NCBI RefSeq assembly: GCF_049243985.1
Contig: NC_135373.1
Coordinates: 8,911,501-8,975,500, forward strand
Direction: 5' to 3'
Length of the DNA: 64,000 nucleotides
Source: Paroedura picta
Lineage: Eukaryota > Chordata > Lepidosauria > Squamata > Gekkonidae
The position numbers were made by a program, and so were the translations under genes. Each line of letters begins with the position of its first letter. Positions within the stretch are counted from its first letter, which is position 1. Below, piece after piece: positions 10,571 through 21,541 of the stretch. The notes beneath the pieces were generated by a model. It was not told where the DNA came from, made no database searches, and saw only the letters and a program-made list of their open reading frames with translations.

Positions 10571-11035
10571 CTGTAAACACCTCTGCCCTTTCATCACGAG
10601 GATGCCTGGCCTCGAACAGGGTCAGGGCCAGGACCAAAAAGGCCCTGGCACTGTTCAAGGCCAGGTGTTCTGGCTCTGACCTGGTGGAATGCACTCCTGG
10701 AAGAACCGAGGGCTCTGACAGAGCTTGTGTACACAGGGCCTGTAAGTCAGAGCTCTTCTACCTGGTTTTTGTTGAGGCCGGGTGGCAATAAGATCGAGGG
10801 TCCTTCCGTAGTTCAGCCAGGAAATCAGGGTCTCCTCACATTACTTTTTTCCTGAGGGGTCAGACAGGGGTGTTGTCAAACAGAGGGGTGGAGAGTTGGT
10901 CATTGGTCTTAGAATGACTTTAGTTGGGGATGGTTCTATTTTATTGTGGGGTTTTCAATGTTTTAACCCGCCGTGAGGCAGCTTGCTGGGAGTAGCGGGT
11001 AATAAATCCAATCATCATCATCATCTAACGCAATT
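10571..11035 (+). mobile_element. L2-like LINE 3' region
   Basis: Text around GCCTGGCCTCGAACAGGGTC, CTGTTCAAGGCCAGGTGTTC and CTCTTCTACCTGG, then AACCCGCCGTGAGGCAGC with a final (ATC)n, resembles L2-clade 3' ends found elsewhere in the window (30700-31065, 52505-52925). Confidence 0.5.
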
Positions 11036-12100
11036 GTCCACAATCCCTACCCCCTACCCCCGTGCTCTAATTTAAAATTGTTACAGGCTGCCGGGATTTA
11101 GAGAATTTCCCATCATGCCCTGAACGACCACTGGTCCAGTCTGCTACCTCATTTATTGTGCTTAAACCATCCGTCTCCCAAGGTGCTCCGAGTCGCAGGC
11201 GATCCCCTCCCCTCCTTCCTCTCCTCCCGTCAAATCTGAGCTAAGGTTGCCATCTTTGCCGCAGCGTTTTGTGAAGCTGAATGTAATTGATTCTGACGTG
11301 AGCTGGTGGGTCTTGGGTTCCTCACCAATTCTTGTGTCTTTTTTTTTTTTTACTGCCAAGTCTCCTCTCCTGACCCTGCATACATTGTGGCTTGTATCTG
11401 TTCTGTATTTTGATGATTGTTCAGGTGACCTTCTTACTATACAGGGGCATGCAACAGAGTGAACTGGCTATAGTTTCATGTGTCAGCGTAGGGTTTGAGG
11501 AACTCATTGCCACTAGCTGAAAAGACTGTCTCTGACCCACAGGAGTCTTTCAAGGGGGATTCAGAAACTTCATGGAGGATGGATCTGACTAGCCCTGACC
11601 TTCGGAACCTAGGTTAGCTTGGAAGTGCCAGCGCTAGGAAGTGAAGAAGAATCAGCCCTGCTTAGTGCTGGGATCAGAGACCGACATGGAAGTTCAACAG
11701 GTGTCCATCCCGCGAGGTTCAGCTGTGACTTAATGTCCTCCCAAAAGGTCTGTCAACAGGTCCTTGCCATGATGCCTAAATGGAACCTCCATGTTCAGGG
11801 GCAGTATACCTCTCAATACAAATGCAAGCAGGCCTCTGGCCTCCCCTTGTAGGCCTTCCAGCAGTATCTAGGGAGAATCTGGAACAGGATCTGAGGGCGG
11901 ACCATGGATCAGATCCAACAGGTTTGCTGGTTTAAACCTTTGCTGGTTTAAAGATATTGCTCCAAAGCAGGTTCTTTTTTTGCTCATTTGTATTTACTCC
12001 CGAGATTTAATCTCTGGAGTCTCTTGGCCTTATTATTCCATGGGGGGGGGGGGGGAGCAAAAACTCCAGCCAGACACTCTTGGATAAACACAGAGACGCT
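11036..12100. other. Intergenic, nothing recognised
   Basis: Poly-T (11341-11351) and poly-G (12043-12055) runs. No supported gene or named repeat. Confidence 0.4.
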
Positions 12101-12109
12101 TTGCTCCAA

Positions 12110-12595
12110 AGTAACACCAACTTCCTCTTTATTGCAGTAAGCAATAAATAACAAGCGATCCATTTATTTAGAATGGGGTTACATCTCTTCGACCCACATG
12201 GCTTAAAGGAAGCACAAGATTAAGCCCGAGGAAAGAATAGGAAAGGGGGGATCCGGGCGGGCACTCCCAAATGCACACACAAAACCTTTAATGTGCTTTC
12301 AAGATTACATAACCTGAACTCCAAACCAACAGAGATTTCGCATGGGCTGTCAAAGTAACCGAGCCCCGCTACGTTACATGCACAGAATATTTCCCCCACC
12401 TTCCTCCTCAAAAGCAGGAACCAAAGTATATTTTTTTCCTGACGTTTTTAAGCCACCTGATGACCTTATGTAGGGGTGGCTCTCCAAATGTCTGTGGACT
12501 GCAATTCTCAGTGCTTGACAGGGGCTCCTGGGAATTGTAGTCCACAGACAATTGGAGAGCCATAGCTTGCCCACCCCTGACCTCAGGCCTTTACG
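12110..12595 (-). other. Probable 3' UTR and poly(A) signal of the 12.6-kb gene
   Basis: On the minus strand an AATAAA (plus-strand TTTATT, 12128-12133) lies about 460 bp past the stop codon at 12596. The interval contains the diverged MITE at 12471-12579. Inferred from position only. Confidence 0.45.
12471..12579. mobile_element. hAT foldback MITE copy 4 (diverged)
   Basis: Ends TAGGGGTGGCTCTCCAAA / CCACCCCTG with shared core TGGGAATTGTAGTCCA. The flanks ACCTTATG/ACCTCAGG are an imperfect 8-bp duplication. An older or different subfamily. Confidence 0.7.
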
Positions 12596-13966
12596 CTACT
12601 CCCACGATTTCGGTTCCCCGCCAGCTTCTTTCTCCGGGGATGGCACCTCCTCCTCCTCCTCCGGCTTGGACGACTCCACGTCCATGTCGATGACCAGATC
12701 TGAGGATCCTTCGGAGCTGGACGTCTTCGGCAGATCAGAGTAAAGATTCTTGAGGTAGTTGACGAACCCGCCATTTTTGCTCCGGTCTGTGCCGGACGCT
12801 GCTGGTGGCTGCCCTGCAGCAGAAGCAGCAGCAATTGGCTGGCCCTTGGAGGCCAACTCTGGAAGAGAAGAGGGCGACACACGCTGTCGGGGAGGCTCAG
12901 CAGTCGAAGCACAATCCCCTGCTTCGGAAAGGTCGGCTGGGACGTCCGAACGGGAAGAGCTGGCAACGGCCCCTGGCGCAGCAGCGCCGATCGACTCTGC
13001 TTCGTAATCTGTTTCCCAGTCTTCTCCCTTCTCCTGAACGACTGGTTCACCGCCTGCAGGCTTGAGCGGGAAGCTGGTTGATTCTTCTGTTCCTTGATCC
13101 CTGGGCCAGCCCACTTTGGCGTTTTCCATCGGTCTTTTGGCGTCGGGGGCACCCCACGGCGGACGAAGGCCCCTCTCTTGGGTTCTTTTGTTGCTCGTGT
13201 AGTTGGACCCGAAAGTGGAGCCGTCCTTCCTCACGTCTTGTGCGCCTGACCTCCAGGAGGCAGGGTAGCCTGTGTCGGGTCTCCGGTCACCCCTGGACCT
13301 GCCAAAACTCTCCCTCCTGCCTTGCCAGTTGTCCCCATTATCCCGCCCTCTTCTTTCCCCGCGCGGCTTCTCCTGCCAGCCTACTGGGGACTGGGGCCTC
13401 TTCCAACCTCCTGTCGGGCTGGTCCTTGGCCAGCTTCTCCCATCCCTTCGATGGCCGCTGCCATCTCTGCTGGGCCTGTCTCCGTGGCTCCCCGAGCCCC
13501 CTACACAGCTGCTGCAATCTCCTCCGTACTGATGGGTCCCACTGGGCTGGGAAAGGCTGTGGCAAGCTGTCGGGCAGCCGCAGCCACTTGGAGCACGCTG
13601 GGCCGGTGGGCCATGGTGGCAAGGGGAAGGAGACCCCTGTACGACTTGGACGGGCGCGGGGGGCAGGGCGCACTGCGCTCCTCTGGCAGCGCTGTTGAGC
13701 AGGAACAAGAGGACGTCCAGCCGCACGGGCACCATGACGGAGGCCTGGTTGCTCGGGGACGTCACATGACTCCAGGAGGTCTGGTTGCTCGGGAACGTCA
13801 CATGACTCCGGGAGTAGGGCTGGAGCTCAGATGACCCGGGGCACAAGGGTTCACCGGAGGATGAGCAGGGAGACCCATGGACTGGCTTTCCGGTGGCAGA
13901 ACTGCTGTGGCCTGGGTACTTTTCAGCCATGATGGGGCCTTCAGTAGCGCCGATAGCAAGAATCAA
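12596..13966 (-). CDS. Unrecognised Arg/Gly/Ser-rich protein, last coding exon
   Basis: I do not recognise this protein. A 456-codon open frame ends in TAG at 12596; the first in-frame ATG is at 13930, giving 444 residues. The upstream edge has a strong splice acceptor (pyrimidine tract, then GTGCAG at about 13970), so this is better read as the 3' coding exon of a spliced gene than as an intronless one. From the N-terminus it has two 12-residue tandem repeats (SHVTSPSNQ/SHVTFPSNQ, from a 36-bp DNA repeat at 13739-13810), a short hydrophobic run VRLDVLLFLL, and a long basic region rich in GR, RR and RD. Next come WxxP-type tryptophans (for example GWPRDQG) and a conserved-looking patch NGGFVNYLKNLYSDLP. 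An acidic end follows, with DLVIDMDVES then five Glu. Composition suggests a nuclear or RNA-associated protein, but that is inference only. A possible preceding exon is 14071..14142 (begins WVALIRIQTKSPDL), with a weak GTGGAA donor. Confidence 0.6.
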   Translation of the reverse strand: MILAIGATEGPIMAEKYPGHSSSATGKPVHGSPCSSSGEPLCPGSSELQPYSRSHVTFPSNQTSWSHVTSPSNQASVMVPVRLDVLLFLLNSAARGAQCALPPAPVQVVQGSPSPCHHGPPAQRAPSGCGCPTACHSLSQPSGTHQYGGDCSSCVGGSGSHGDRPSRDGSGHRRDGRSWPRTSPTGGWKRPQSPVGWQEKPRGERRGRDNGDNWQGRRESFGRSRGDRRPDTGYPASWRSGAQDVRKDGSTFGSNYTSNKRTQERGLRPPWGAPDAKRPMENAKVGWPRDQGTEESTSFPLKPAGGEPVVQEKGEDWETDYEAESIGAAAPGAVASSSRSDVPADLSEAGDCASTAEPPRQRVSPSSLPELASKGQPIAAASAAGQPPAASGTDRSKNGGFVNYLKNLYSDLPKTSSSEGSSDLVIDMDVESSKPEEEEEVPSPEKEAGGEPKSWE

Positions 13967-14250
13967 GGAGCTGCACAGAGGAGGATAAAACAGAATGCAT
14001 CACAGCACTCATGCAAGGGAAATCTGCTTTTTCCTAGCCATCGTGCATTGAAAGAGTTGGGGTCTTCCACCTTGCATGGTCCTATCTTGGCAATGGAGGT
14101 GAGGTCGGGGCTTTTGGTCTGAATTCTTATGAGGGCCACCCACTGCGGAGCAGCACAGGCAGAGAGAAAAGCCAAAACTTATTTAAAAATATTGCAAGAA
14201 GTTTGTATGTAGTTGGTGAGTGGCTGGGCCATATTCTAATACTGCATGTA

Positions 14251-14496
14251 TGAAGAAGTTGGTTTATGTACTCCGCTTTTCACTACCCAAGGGATTCTCA
14301 AAGCGGCTTACAATCACTTTCCCTTCCTCTTCCCACAACAGACACCCTGTGAGGGAGGTGGGGCTGGGAGAGCCCTGACAGGACTGTGACTAACCCAAGG
14401 TCACCCAGCTGGCTGTATGTGGAGGAGTGGGGAATCAAACCCAGCTTGCCAGGTTAGAGGGTGCCGCTCTTAACCGCTACACCAAGCTGGCTCTCT
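14251..14496 (-). mobile_element. SINE-A
   Basis: Near full-length inverted copy: AGAAGTTGGTTTATGTACTC at the left, tRNA-like head CGCTACACCAAGCTGGCTCTC at the right. The mid-region encoding the CACTGATAAAGCTG block is missing. Confidence 0.85.
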
Positions 14497-14623
14497 ATGT
14501 AGTTGCTGACTGGCTAGTTCATATTCCCATAATGAATTATGAAGCAGCTGACAAATGTATTATGAAGCAGCTGTATTCTAATAACTCATGCATGTAGTTG
14601 CTGATTGGTTAGCCCATATCCTA

Positions 14624-14904
14624 ATAAAGGTAAAGGTATCCCCTGTGCAAGCACCGAGTCATGTCTGACCCTTGGGGTGACGCCCTCTAGCGTTTTCATG
14701 GCAGACTCAATACGGGGCGGTTTGCCAGTGCCTTCCCCAGTCATGACCGTTTACCCCCCAGCAGCAAGCTGGGTACTCATTTTACCGACCTCGGAAGGAT
14801 GGAAGGCTGAGTCAACCTTGAGCCGGCTGCTGGGATCGAACTCCCAACCTCATGAGCAAAGCTTTCAGGCGGCTGCCTTACCACTCTGCGCCACAAGAGG
14901 CTCT
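14624..14904 (-). mobile_element. SINE-B
   Basis: Inverted full copy: tail AAAGGTAAAGGTATCCCC at the left, tRNA-like head TCTGCGCCACAAGAGGCTC at the right, with the B-box region GGGATCGAACTCCC. Confidence 0.88.
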
Positions 14905-15048
14905 TTATATCCTAATACTGCATGTATATAGTTGCTGACTGGCTAGGCCATTTGCTAATGCAGCTCCTGACAGGCCTGTATTCTAATAATATGGCTAACC
15001 TGTATTCTACTACAGCACTAGCCAATCAGCAACCACATACTACTATCT

Positions 15049-15412
15049 CAGTGGTTCTCAACCTAGGGGTTGGGACCTTTCACTGGGGTCGTGGCAGGGC
15101 AAGCAGCTTGCCCGGGGGGGGGGGCGCCATCCACACAACAGCCTTGTGAGGCAGATCGAGACAGAACGTCCGTCTGTCTGGAGCAGCGGAAAAGAGTGAG
15201 ATCAGCATGGTGGGATAAGAGGCAAAGCTGAACTGAGAAACCCAGGGGGGGGGACAATTTATGTACAATCATGAACAATGGATCTTCACCCCAGTGGTCA
15301 GTTCTGGTTTAATGTCTGTGAAAGAACCCTTGCATAATTTTATGGTTGGGGTCACCACAACATGAGGAACTGTATTAAAGGGTCGCGGAATTACGAAGGT
15401 TGAGAACCACTG
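15049..15412. mobile_element. 364-bp non-autonomous hAT element
   Basis: Ends CAGTGGTTCTCAACC / GGTTGAGAACCACTG. Exact 8-bp target duplication TACTATCT at 15041-15048 and 15413-15420. Internal G run and CCATCCACACAACAGCCTTG. A 5'-truncated relative lies at 44300-44493. Confidence 0.93.
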
Positions 15413-15445
15413 TACTATCTGGTCACATACAACTTCCATGTTAGA

Positions 15446-15728
15446 GAGCCAGTTTGGTGTAGTGGTTAGGAGTGCGGACTTCTAATCTAGCATGCCAGAT
15501 TCGATTCTGCCCTCCCCCACATGCAACCAGCTGGGTGACCTTGGGCTCACCACGGCACTGATAAAGCTGTTCTGACCGGGCAGTGATATCAGGGCTCTCT
15601 CATCCTCACCCACCCCACAGGGTGTCTGTTGTGGGGAGAGGAATGGGAAGGCGACTGTAAGCCGCTTTGAGCCTCCTTCGGGTAGGGAAAAGCGGCATAT
15701 AAGAACCAACTCTTCTTCTTCTTCTTAC
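15446..15728 (+). mobile_element. SINE-A, full length
   Basis: GAGAGCCAGTTTGGTGTAGT head, ATTCGATTCTGCC B box, AAGCCGCTTTGAGCCTCC body, (CTT)n end. The CCTCC variant groups it with 50500 and 51661. Confidence 0.92.
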
Positions 15729-16927
15729 CAAATCAACAAGCTAACTCACCTGCAGCCCATCTATATAGCATTTTTCCATGCCCCCCGTCCCCCCCCTCAA
15801 TGGGGGCTACCTGACCCTTGCTAAGGGGATCCAGGATTCTTGCTGGAAAAGCAAGTTAATCCTGTTACAGTACAGAATCAAGATTGATTGATTGCAAATG
15901 TCAAAAACCTCGTGGGCACCTTATTTATTTCCCGGCAACAGGAGGTCACCAAAGCAGCCTAAAGTGGGAACACCAACGCAAGCTGTGGCAAACCACCCTT
16001 GATCATCTCTGACCTTGAAAGCCCTACAAGGTCCCTGGAAGTTGAGGGCCCTCTTCAACCCCACCAACAAACCCACAGGGTTGTGCCATTTCAGGTGTCT
16101 GAGTGCCCCCAAGCATGGGGAGGGGGAAGGGAGTGAAGAACAAACCTCTCCCTTCAATGGAGAGACAGAGAACATGGAGGATAGAGATCCCTCTGCCTAC
16201 CATGCTGGGAAGACACAGACCCCCAACCCGGCACAAAACATGCCTGCAGCTCCCCTCTGCACGCCTGATTCTTCCCTCCCGGGTCTTCGGCACACACAGT
16301 GGTGTGCCTCTACTACCAAACTGCCATAAAGACACTTGATAGAGAGAGACAATGTGGTTTCAAAACTTAGGTTTCAAAAGCAAAGCAGGGCTTGACTGCC
16401 GCCTACGGGGGCAGCCCCTAAGGCCAGTTGATCTGTCCAAATTCAGGTGACTTAATCCCGATACAAACCACCAAGTTAAAAATGAAGTCCAATCGAAGTT
16501 GTTGGTTTTCTAATCCCATTTGTGCGGCGTCTACTTCGGGATCCTTTCCTGGTGACCGCCAAGCGTTTTTTTAAAAATGGGTGGGGCCATATGGGCCTTT
16601 TCTTCAGCAAAGACTCTGATTGGCTATGCAGATTTTTAAAAGAAAAACGCAGTTCTGGCAGCAGCTGTCTTCCCGGCAAGTTCTTACTGTTAAAAACAGT
16701 TTGCATTCAAACCGAAACGTTATACTGTGCTGTATTATGAAAGTTCCAATGACAACCGCCCTGAGCCACAAGGGAGGGAGGGATATAAATATAAATAAAT
16801 AATCGTTGTATGGCTGATATTAAGCGGCCGCAGCTATTTTGGGGTTGGCTCCACCTCCCACCGCAGTCATTTTGTAGCTGCACCCACCATGCTGGATCGG
16901 AATTCCCATGGTGCCTTTCGTCTAATT
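15729..16927. other. Intergenic; 5S-SINE tail fragment, otherwise unclear
   Basis: At about 15985-16032 the text TGTGGCAAACCACCCTTGATC...CCTTGAAAGCCCTACAAGG matches the tail of the 5S-derived SINEs. At 16470-16740 there are TTTGTGCGGCG and GCCAAGCGTTTTT motifs in the style of the GGGC..CCGCAC elements, but no ends can be paired. No supported exon. Confidence 0.4.
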
Positions 16928-17041
16928 CAGGGGTAGTCAAACTGTGGCCCTCCAGAAGTCCATGGCAGGGCGAATGCTGGCAGGGGCTCCTGGGAATTGT
17001 AGTCCATGGACATCTGGAGGGCCGCAGTTTGACTGCCCCTG
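16928..17041. mobile_element. hAT foldback MITE copy 5, one arm shortened
   Basis: Target duplication GTCTAATT at 16920-16927 and 17042-17049. The left arm lacks the ACTACAATTCCCAGGAGCCCC segment, so the palindrome is broken. Confidence 0.9.
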
Positions 17042-17094
17042 GTCTAATTCACAGAGTTTCCAAACTCAGGTACATGCTGATGTGTTCCTGGAAC

Positions 17095-17435
17095 TGCCTT
17101 TCCCAACTTTTTTACTGTTGAGAAACTCTTGAAAAAAATCCTTCAGGCTTCGAGAAACCCAAGAAGTGGCTCAATTACACAGAATATGGTTGGGAAGCAG
17201 ACCTGTGGACACGCCCATCTGGGGCCCCTCCCCTTCCCACCCCCTCCCGGCTCATCATTGGCTGTTTCGGAAGGGGGAGCGGGTCAACATGACCACACGT
17301 GGTTATATCACTCGATAAAAGTTTAACAAATTTTAAAAAATGTTAAAAATTAATTAACTCTCACCCATTCAGGAAATCCACCCAGGGCCCTCAAGAAACC
17401 CCAGGGTTTCACAAAACCCTGGTTGAGAAAGCCTG
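17095..17435 (-). mobile_element. hAT-like element, CAGGCTTTCTCAACC family
   Basis: Inverted relative of 18451-18791 and 47486-47829. Right end TGGTTGAGAAAGCCTG, left end CTGCCTTTCCCAAC. The flanking 8-mers match poorly, so the exact limits are uncertain. Confidence 0.7.
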
Positions 17436-17631
17436 GCCGAGAAGAATGATGAAAGTTCCAGTGTCAACCACCCCGAACCATAAGGGAGGGAGGTATATAA
17501 ATGTATAAATAAATAATCTTCCTTGCATGGCTGCTATTAAGCACATCTTTCTCTAACAAATAAGGCCCTTTAATGCAAACCCAGGCACATAATCTTAGAA
17601 ACCATCACCTGACATTTGAGAGCAGCAGCAT

Positions 17632-17784
<153 letters not shown>

Positions 17785-18339
17785 TCCCTAGTCATGCAGC
17801 CTGCATGGTTTTTGCACTGGCAAATTTCCATGTTCTTGGAGAGCAATCACTAAAGCAAGGATTTTGCTTGGATTTCTCCATGCACTTCCTGGCCCAGAAG
17901 GACCGGCTGCAGTTCCAAACCTTCAAACTATTCTTCGGTGCTGCAGGCTGGTCACTGAAAAGAATGTACATTTGCCTTTTCAACACTGCTATGCACAAAG
18001 AGACCCACTGGGCCACACCCGAAATGCACATTTTTAAAAAATTACAATATTTGATAGTGGTAAGATTACTAGATGTCTTCTTTTCAGAGGACATGTCCTC
18101 TTTTTTTGGTGTCTGTCCTCTTTTGGGCTCTTTGTAAAAAAAAAAAAAGGATAAAAATGTCTTTTTTACGTGTTGGAAGATTGGGAGTCATCTTTCTGTG
18201 TAGCCACAATCACAACTTAAACAGCGGGGGTATTAAAACCAAGATTCATCATAGTGATCACTTGTTTGACGTGGTCTTTTGGGAAATATGTCCTCTTTTT
18301 TGGTTTTCAAAATAGGATGACCCTAACAGAGGTGCAAAC

Positions 18340-18442
18340 TTAAATGGACTCTGGGGAATGGTAGAGGACAGGAAGGCCTGGAGGATCATTGTCCATGGGG
18401 TCGCGATGGGTCGGACACGACTTCACACCTAACAACAAGAGC
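18340..18442 (+). mobile_element. BovB (RTE) 3' end
   Basis: GGAATGGTAGAGGACAGGAA ... GGGTCGCGATGGGTCGGACA ... TAACAACAAGA is the BovB 3' terminus; the longer relative is at 31070-31432. Confidence 0.85.
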
Positions 18443-18450
18443 GGCTAAGG

Positions 18451-18791
18451 CAGGCCTTCCAAACCAGGGTTTTGTGAAACCCTGGGGTTGCTTGGCGTCC
18501 CTGGAAGGGTTTTCTGAATGGGCGGGAGCTAATTCATGTTTAATATATTATTTTAATTTGTTCAACATTTAATCAGGTGATATGACTATATGTGGCCATG
18601 GTGACTCAACCTGCCCCTCCCCAAAAGGCCAGTGATGGGCCTAGAGGGGGTGGGAAGGGAGGGGCCCTGGGTGGGCCTGTCCACAGCTGTTTCCCAACCC
18701 TATTCTACAGGATTGCGCTACTTCTGGGGTTTCTGGAAGCCTGTGGAATGTTGCAGGGGTTCTTCAATACTCAAAAAGTTGACAAAGGCTG
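18451..18791 (+). mobile_element. hAT-like element, CAGGCTTTCTCAACC family
   Basis: Starts CAGGCCTTCCAAACCAGGG and ends GACAAAGGCTG. Flanking GGCTAAGG/GGCTAAGA gives an 8-bp duplication with one mismatch. It lies immediately after the BovB tail. Confidence 0.8.
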
Positions 18792-18939
18792 GGCTAAGAT
18801 TGCCACTTAATATGATTGCAACCATTTCACAGGTTTTGGTATTCTTTTTTGGGGGCGCGTTAGGGTGTGCCCTTGGAGCCAGCGGGTGCCCCTTCGGTAG
18901 GGGAGGAGTGAAGCTGGGGGGTGGGGGAACGGCTGGAGC

Positions 18940-19320
18940 CTCCCCTCGGAGGAAAGGCGCCCCGGGAACTTTACCTGTAGTCCGCCTATTACCTGCGAGA
19001 CGCCCGCCCTGTCTCAGTGCCCGGAGCGGAGGAAGGCGGGCCGGGGGCGTGGCTTGCGCCAGGGGGGCGGAGTTCAAGCATACACACCAACAGCGCGGAA
19101 CACCGAAGCGGTTCCGGAAAACTGCAGAATTTGGGAAGAAACAGCCTCGAGAGCAGCTGCTGCAGCCGATAGGGGCGAAGATGAAATTTTGCAATTCCCC
19201 CCTTCTGCTCCTGCAAACGCGCTGCCACCTTCTCGGCCGCGTCTGTTGCATCCCCGACGGAAGAAAGGCTAAAAGCTCCAGCCGGGGGGGTGGCAGTGGG
19301 ACAGAGGCGGGACGATCCTA
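18940..19320. promoter_or_regulatory. CpG-rich stretch, candidate promoter or first exon
   Basis: GC-rich and rich in CG dinucleotides, with GGGGCGTGG and GGGGGCGGAG Sp1-like boxes. On the minus strand two plausible donors, CTCGCAG/GTAATA (about 18990) and CTACAG/GTAAAG (about 18976), could end a first exon of the gene at 12.6 kb. No TATA box seen. Inference from composition. Confidence 0.4.
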
Positions 19321-19364
19321 AAGAAGGGGAAATAAACGGGGAGCAGGTGGCAGTCAAGACATCG

Positions 19365-19475
19365 GCGCTAGAGTTGGAAGGGAGTCCCCCAGGGTCATCT
19401 AGTCCAACCCCCCCCCCGCACAATGCAAGAAACTCAACTACCTTCCCGCCCACAGGGGCCCCAATTCCATGCTAG
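19365..19475 (-). mobile_element. CR1 3' fragment
   Basis: Inverted CR1 end text: AGAGTTGGAAGGGA...GGGTCATCTAGTCCAACCCC then GCACAATGCAAGAA. Confidence 0.8.
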
Positions 19476-19746
19476 AGCAGAGTGTTGTCTTTTTGTAGAA
19501 CTGGTTTATTCCCACCCCACGCCCCAACACACTGAGTTTGGGAGCCAGTTCTGCACAGGAGGCAATTTCGTGGAGGTTGCATGGCCCGAGTCCCGTGTGT
19601 GTGGGGGGGGGGGGGATTTCGCATTGTTGCGGGACGCCTCTTAGGGACGTTCGAGGGTAGCAAAGGTTAGCTGTTCGGCAGGGAGCCCCCTCGTGGCCAC
19701 CTGCGGGAGTGGTGCAGGTGCTTCGGAGGTGCTCTGGAGACAGGTG

Positions 19747-19832
19747 ACGAAATCAGAATCATATAGTTGGAAGGTACCTCTAGGGTCATCTAGTCCAACC
19801 CCCTGCAGAATACAGGAAATTCACAAATAGAA
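19747..19832 (-). mobile_element. CR1 3' fragment
   Basis: AATCATATAGTTGGAAGG...GGTCATCTAGTCCAACCCC and CTGCAGAATACAGGAAATTC. Confidence 0.82.
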
Positions 19833-20084
19833 TAAATAAAGATACAGGCAATTTCCGCACATCAGTAAAAATAGCATTATGCCATCTGAATGGCGTAGCG
19901 CTAAATCATATTGCGCCTCCCAGCCCCTCCTCACCTTTTTGCTGTCTCGCCTTTGCCTTCTTTTCATGCGTCTTACCCTCCACATCATCTGCTGGGAATG
20001 GCAGAAGAGAGCAACTCGCCTTATATGTGACTCATTTCTGCCTGTCAATCAATACAAATACAGACAAATTGGACAATTTGTAGT

Positions 20085-20300
20085 GTCTACAATCAAAGAG
20101 AGAGATAACCCATCCCTAGGCTACTAAGGATATTTTCAAAATTTGCACAGAATCGTTCTATGTTGCTTTATTGTAATGTAGATTCCAACCAGAATGGTTT
20201 CTAAATATATCCTGTTTTCAAAGGGTAATTTTCCTCACTGGTTGTCCTCTCACTTGTAAGTATAATGGTAATCCAAATACATAAATAATAGATCCCCTGG
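20085..20300 (+). repeat. Left arm of a ~200-bp imperfect inverted repeat
   Basis: Contains ACAATCAAAG, CATCCCTAGGCTACTAAGGA, GATTCCAACCAGAATGGTTT, TTCCTCACTGGTTGTC and TATAATGGTAATCCAAA; each recurs inverted at 20790-21015. Family not identified. Confidence 0.8.
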
Positions 20301-20360
20301 GAGCAGTTGGATTACTAGCATCCCTACAGTACAGAGTAAAGTTTGGTGTATGCTTTAAAC

Positions 20361-20750
20361 CGGGAGTCATCAACCCCCGGTCTGTGGCCTGGTAGCGGGC
20401 TGCGAAGGCCTCGGTAAGGGGCCAGCGGCAGCCACGCCTGCCTCTCCCCGCCCCTGCAGCAAGAAGCTCACCAGGCCGTGAGAGAAGCGGCCGCTTTGCT
20501 CATGGCCCGGCTAGCTTCTTGCTGCGAGAGGGGGGGGAAGAGGCAAGTGCGGCCACCAGCACACTGGCAAACACAAACGCGCATGTGCGGGGCTGCCATG
20601 CATGTGCATTAGCACCCCCTGGTGGTGAGAACACGCATGCACAGCAGCTCCGTGCATGAACGTTTTCACCACTAACACGCATGCATGGCGCCCGGGCTCT
20701 TCCCCACCCCCGGAGGCGGTTCTCAACCATAAAAAGGTTGGGGACCGCTG
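20361..20750. mobile_element. 390-bp non-autonomous hAT element
   Basis: Ends CGGGAGTCATCAACCCCCGG / AAAGGTTGGGGACCGCTG. Exact target duplication CTTTAAAC at 20353-20360 and 20751-20758. GC-rich interior with CGCATGTGCG-type palindromes. Confidence 0.92.
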
Positions 20751-20789
20751 CTTTAAACGATTTAATAAGAATTAATAGAGGTGGTGAAT

Positions 20790-21015
20790 TATCTGTTTGG
20801 ATTACCATTATACCTACATGTAAGAAGACAACCACTGAGGAAAGTTACCCTTCAAAAACGGGATATGTCTAGAAACCGTTCTGGTTGGATTCTACACTAC
20901 AATAAAACTACATCGAACGAAGAGACCTTTTACTTTACTTTTTTTCTGTACTATTTTGAAAATATTGTTAGTAGCCTAGGGATTGTTTTTTTTTTCCTTT
21001 GATTGTCAATCAATC
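20790..21015 (-). repeat. Right arm of the inverted repeat
   Basis: Inverted partner of 20085-20300, with AGCCTAGGGATTG and GAAACCGTTCTGGTTGG. The hAT element at 20361 sits in the loop. Confidence 0.8.
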
Positions 21016-21287
21016 CAGGCAACCAATCCCCCTTCTCCATGTTTTCTTTTTTAGTCATACTTCTCCGTTGAGACGCCTATGCATAGAATCATAGGTGCAT
21101 AGTGCTTTTTGAATGACACCCTTTATGGGATCATGAGGCCTTTGATACTTTTAAAAATTAATCTTCCTGATTTTTTGGGGGGGGAGAAAACTTTGGAGAG
21201 GCACGCTTTGGGTTACACCTTTGAAAAAATAATTCTTTTATTTCTGGCATTGCCTGCATGCTTGTCCGCCTATTCGTTGCTCTAGGA

Positions 21288-21541
21288 CAGCAGTTCTCAA
21301 CTGTCCTCACGCCGCGACCCCAACTGCAGCGGCAGGGGTGATGCATGCATATACGCGGGCAGCGTGCACAGGTGCGTTTGCGCATGTGCGTGCACGTAGG
21401 TGCACAACAATCCGGAGGTGGCCAGCGCCATGGCGCCGCCGCCACCGGCCACCACCACAGCGGCAACCCGACATGGTGACCCCGCGTGAAGGGGCCAGGT
21501 GACCCCAAATGGGGTTAGTATCTCAAGGTTGAAAACCACTG
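21288..21541. mobile_element. 254-bp non-autonomous hAT element
   Basis: Ends CAGCAGTTCTCAAC / GTTGAAAACCACTG. Exact target duplication CTCTAGGA at 21280-21287 and 21542-21549. Interior carries the same GCGCATGTGCGTGCAC-style text as 20361. Confidence 0.92.

Noticed and set aside
12583-13834. Several other long frames overlapping 12.6-13.8 kb
   Set aside because: Shadows of the GC-rich minus-strand exon; that frame alone has splice support and coherent composition.
18632-19321. 229-codon plus-strand frame
   Set aside because: Begins inside a hAT element and runs through a CpG-rich stretch, whose high GC removes stops.
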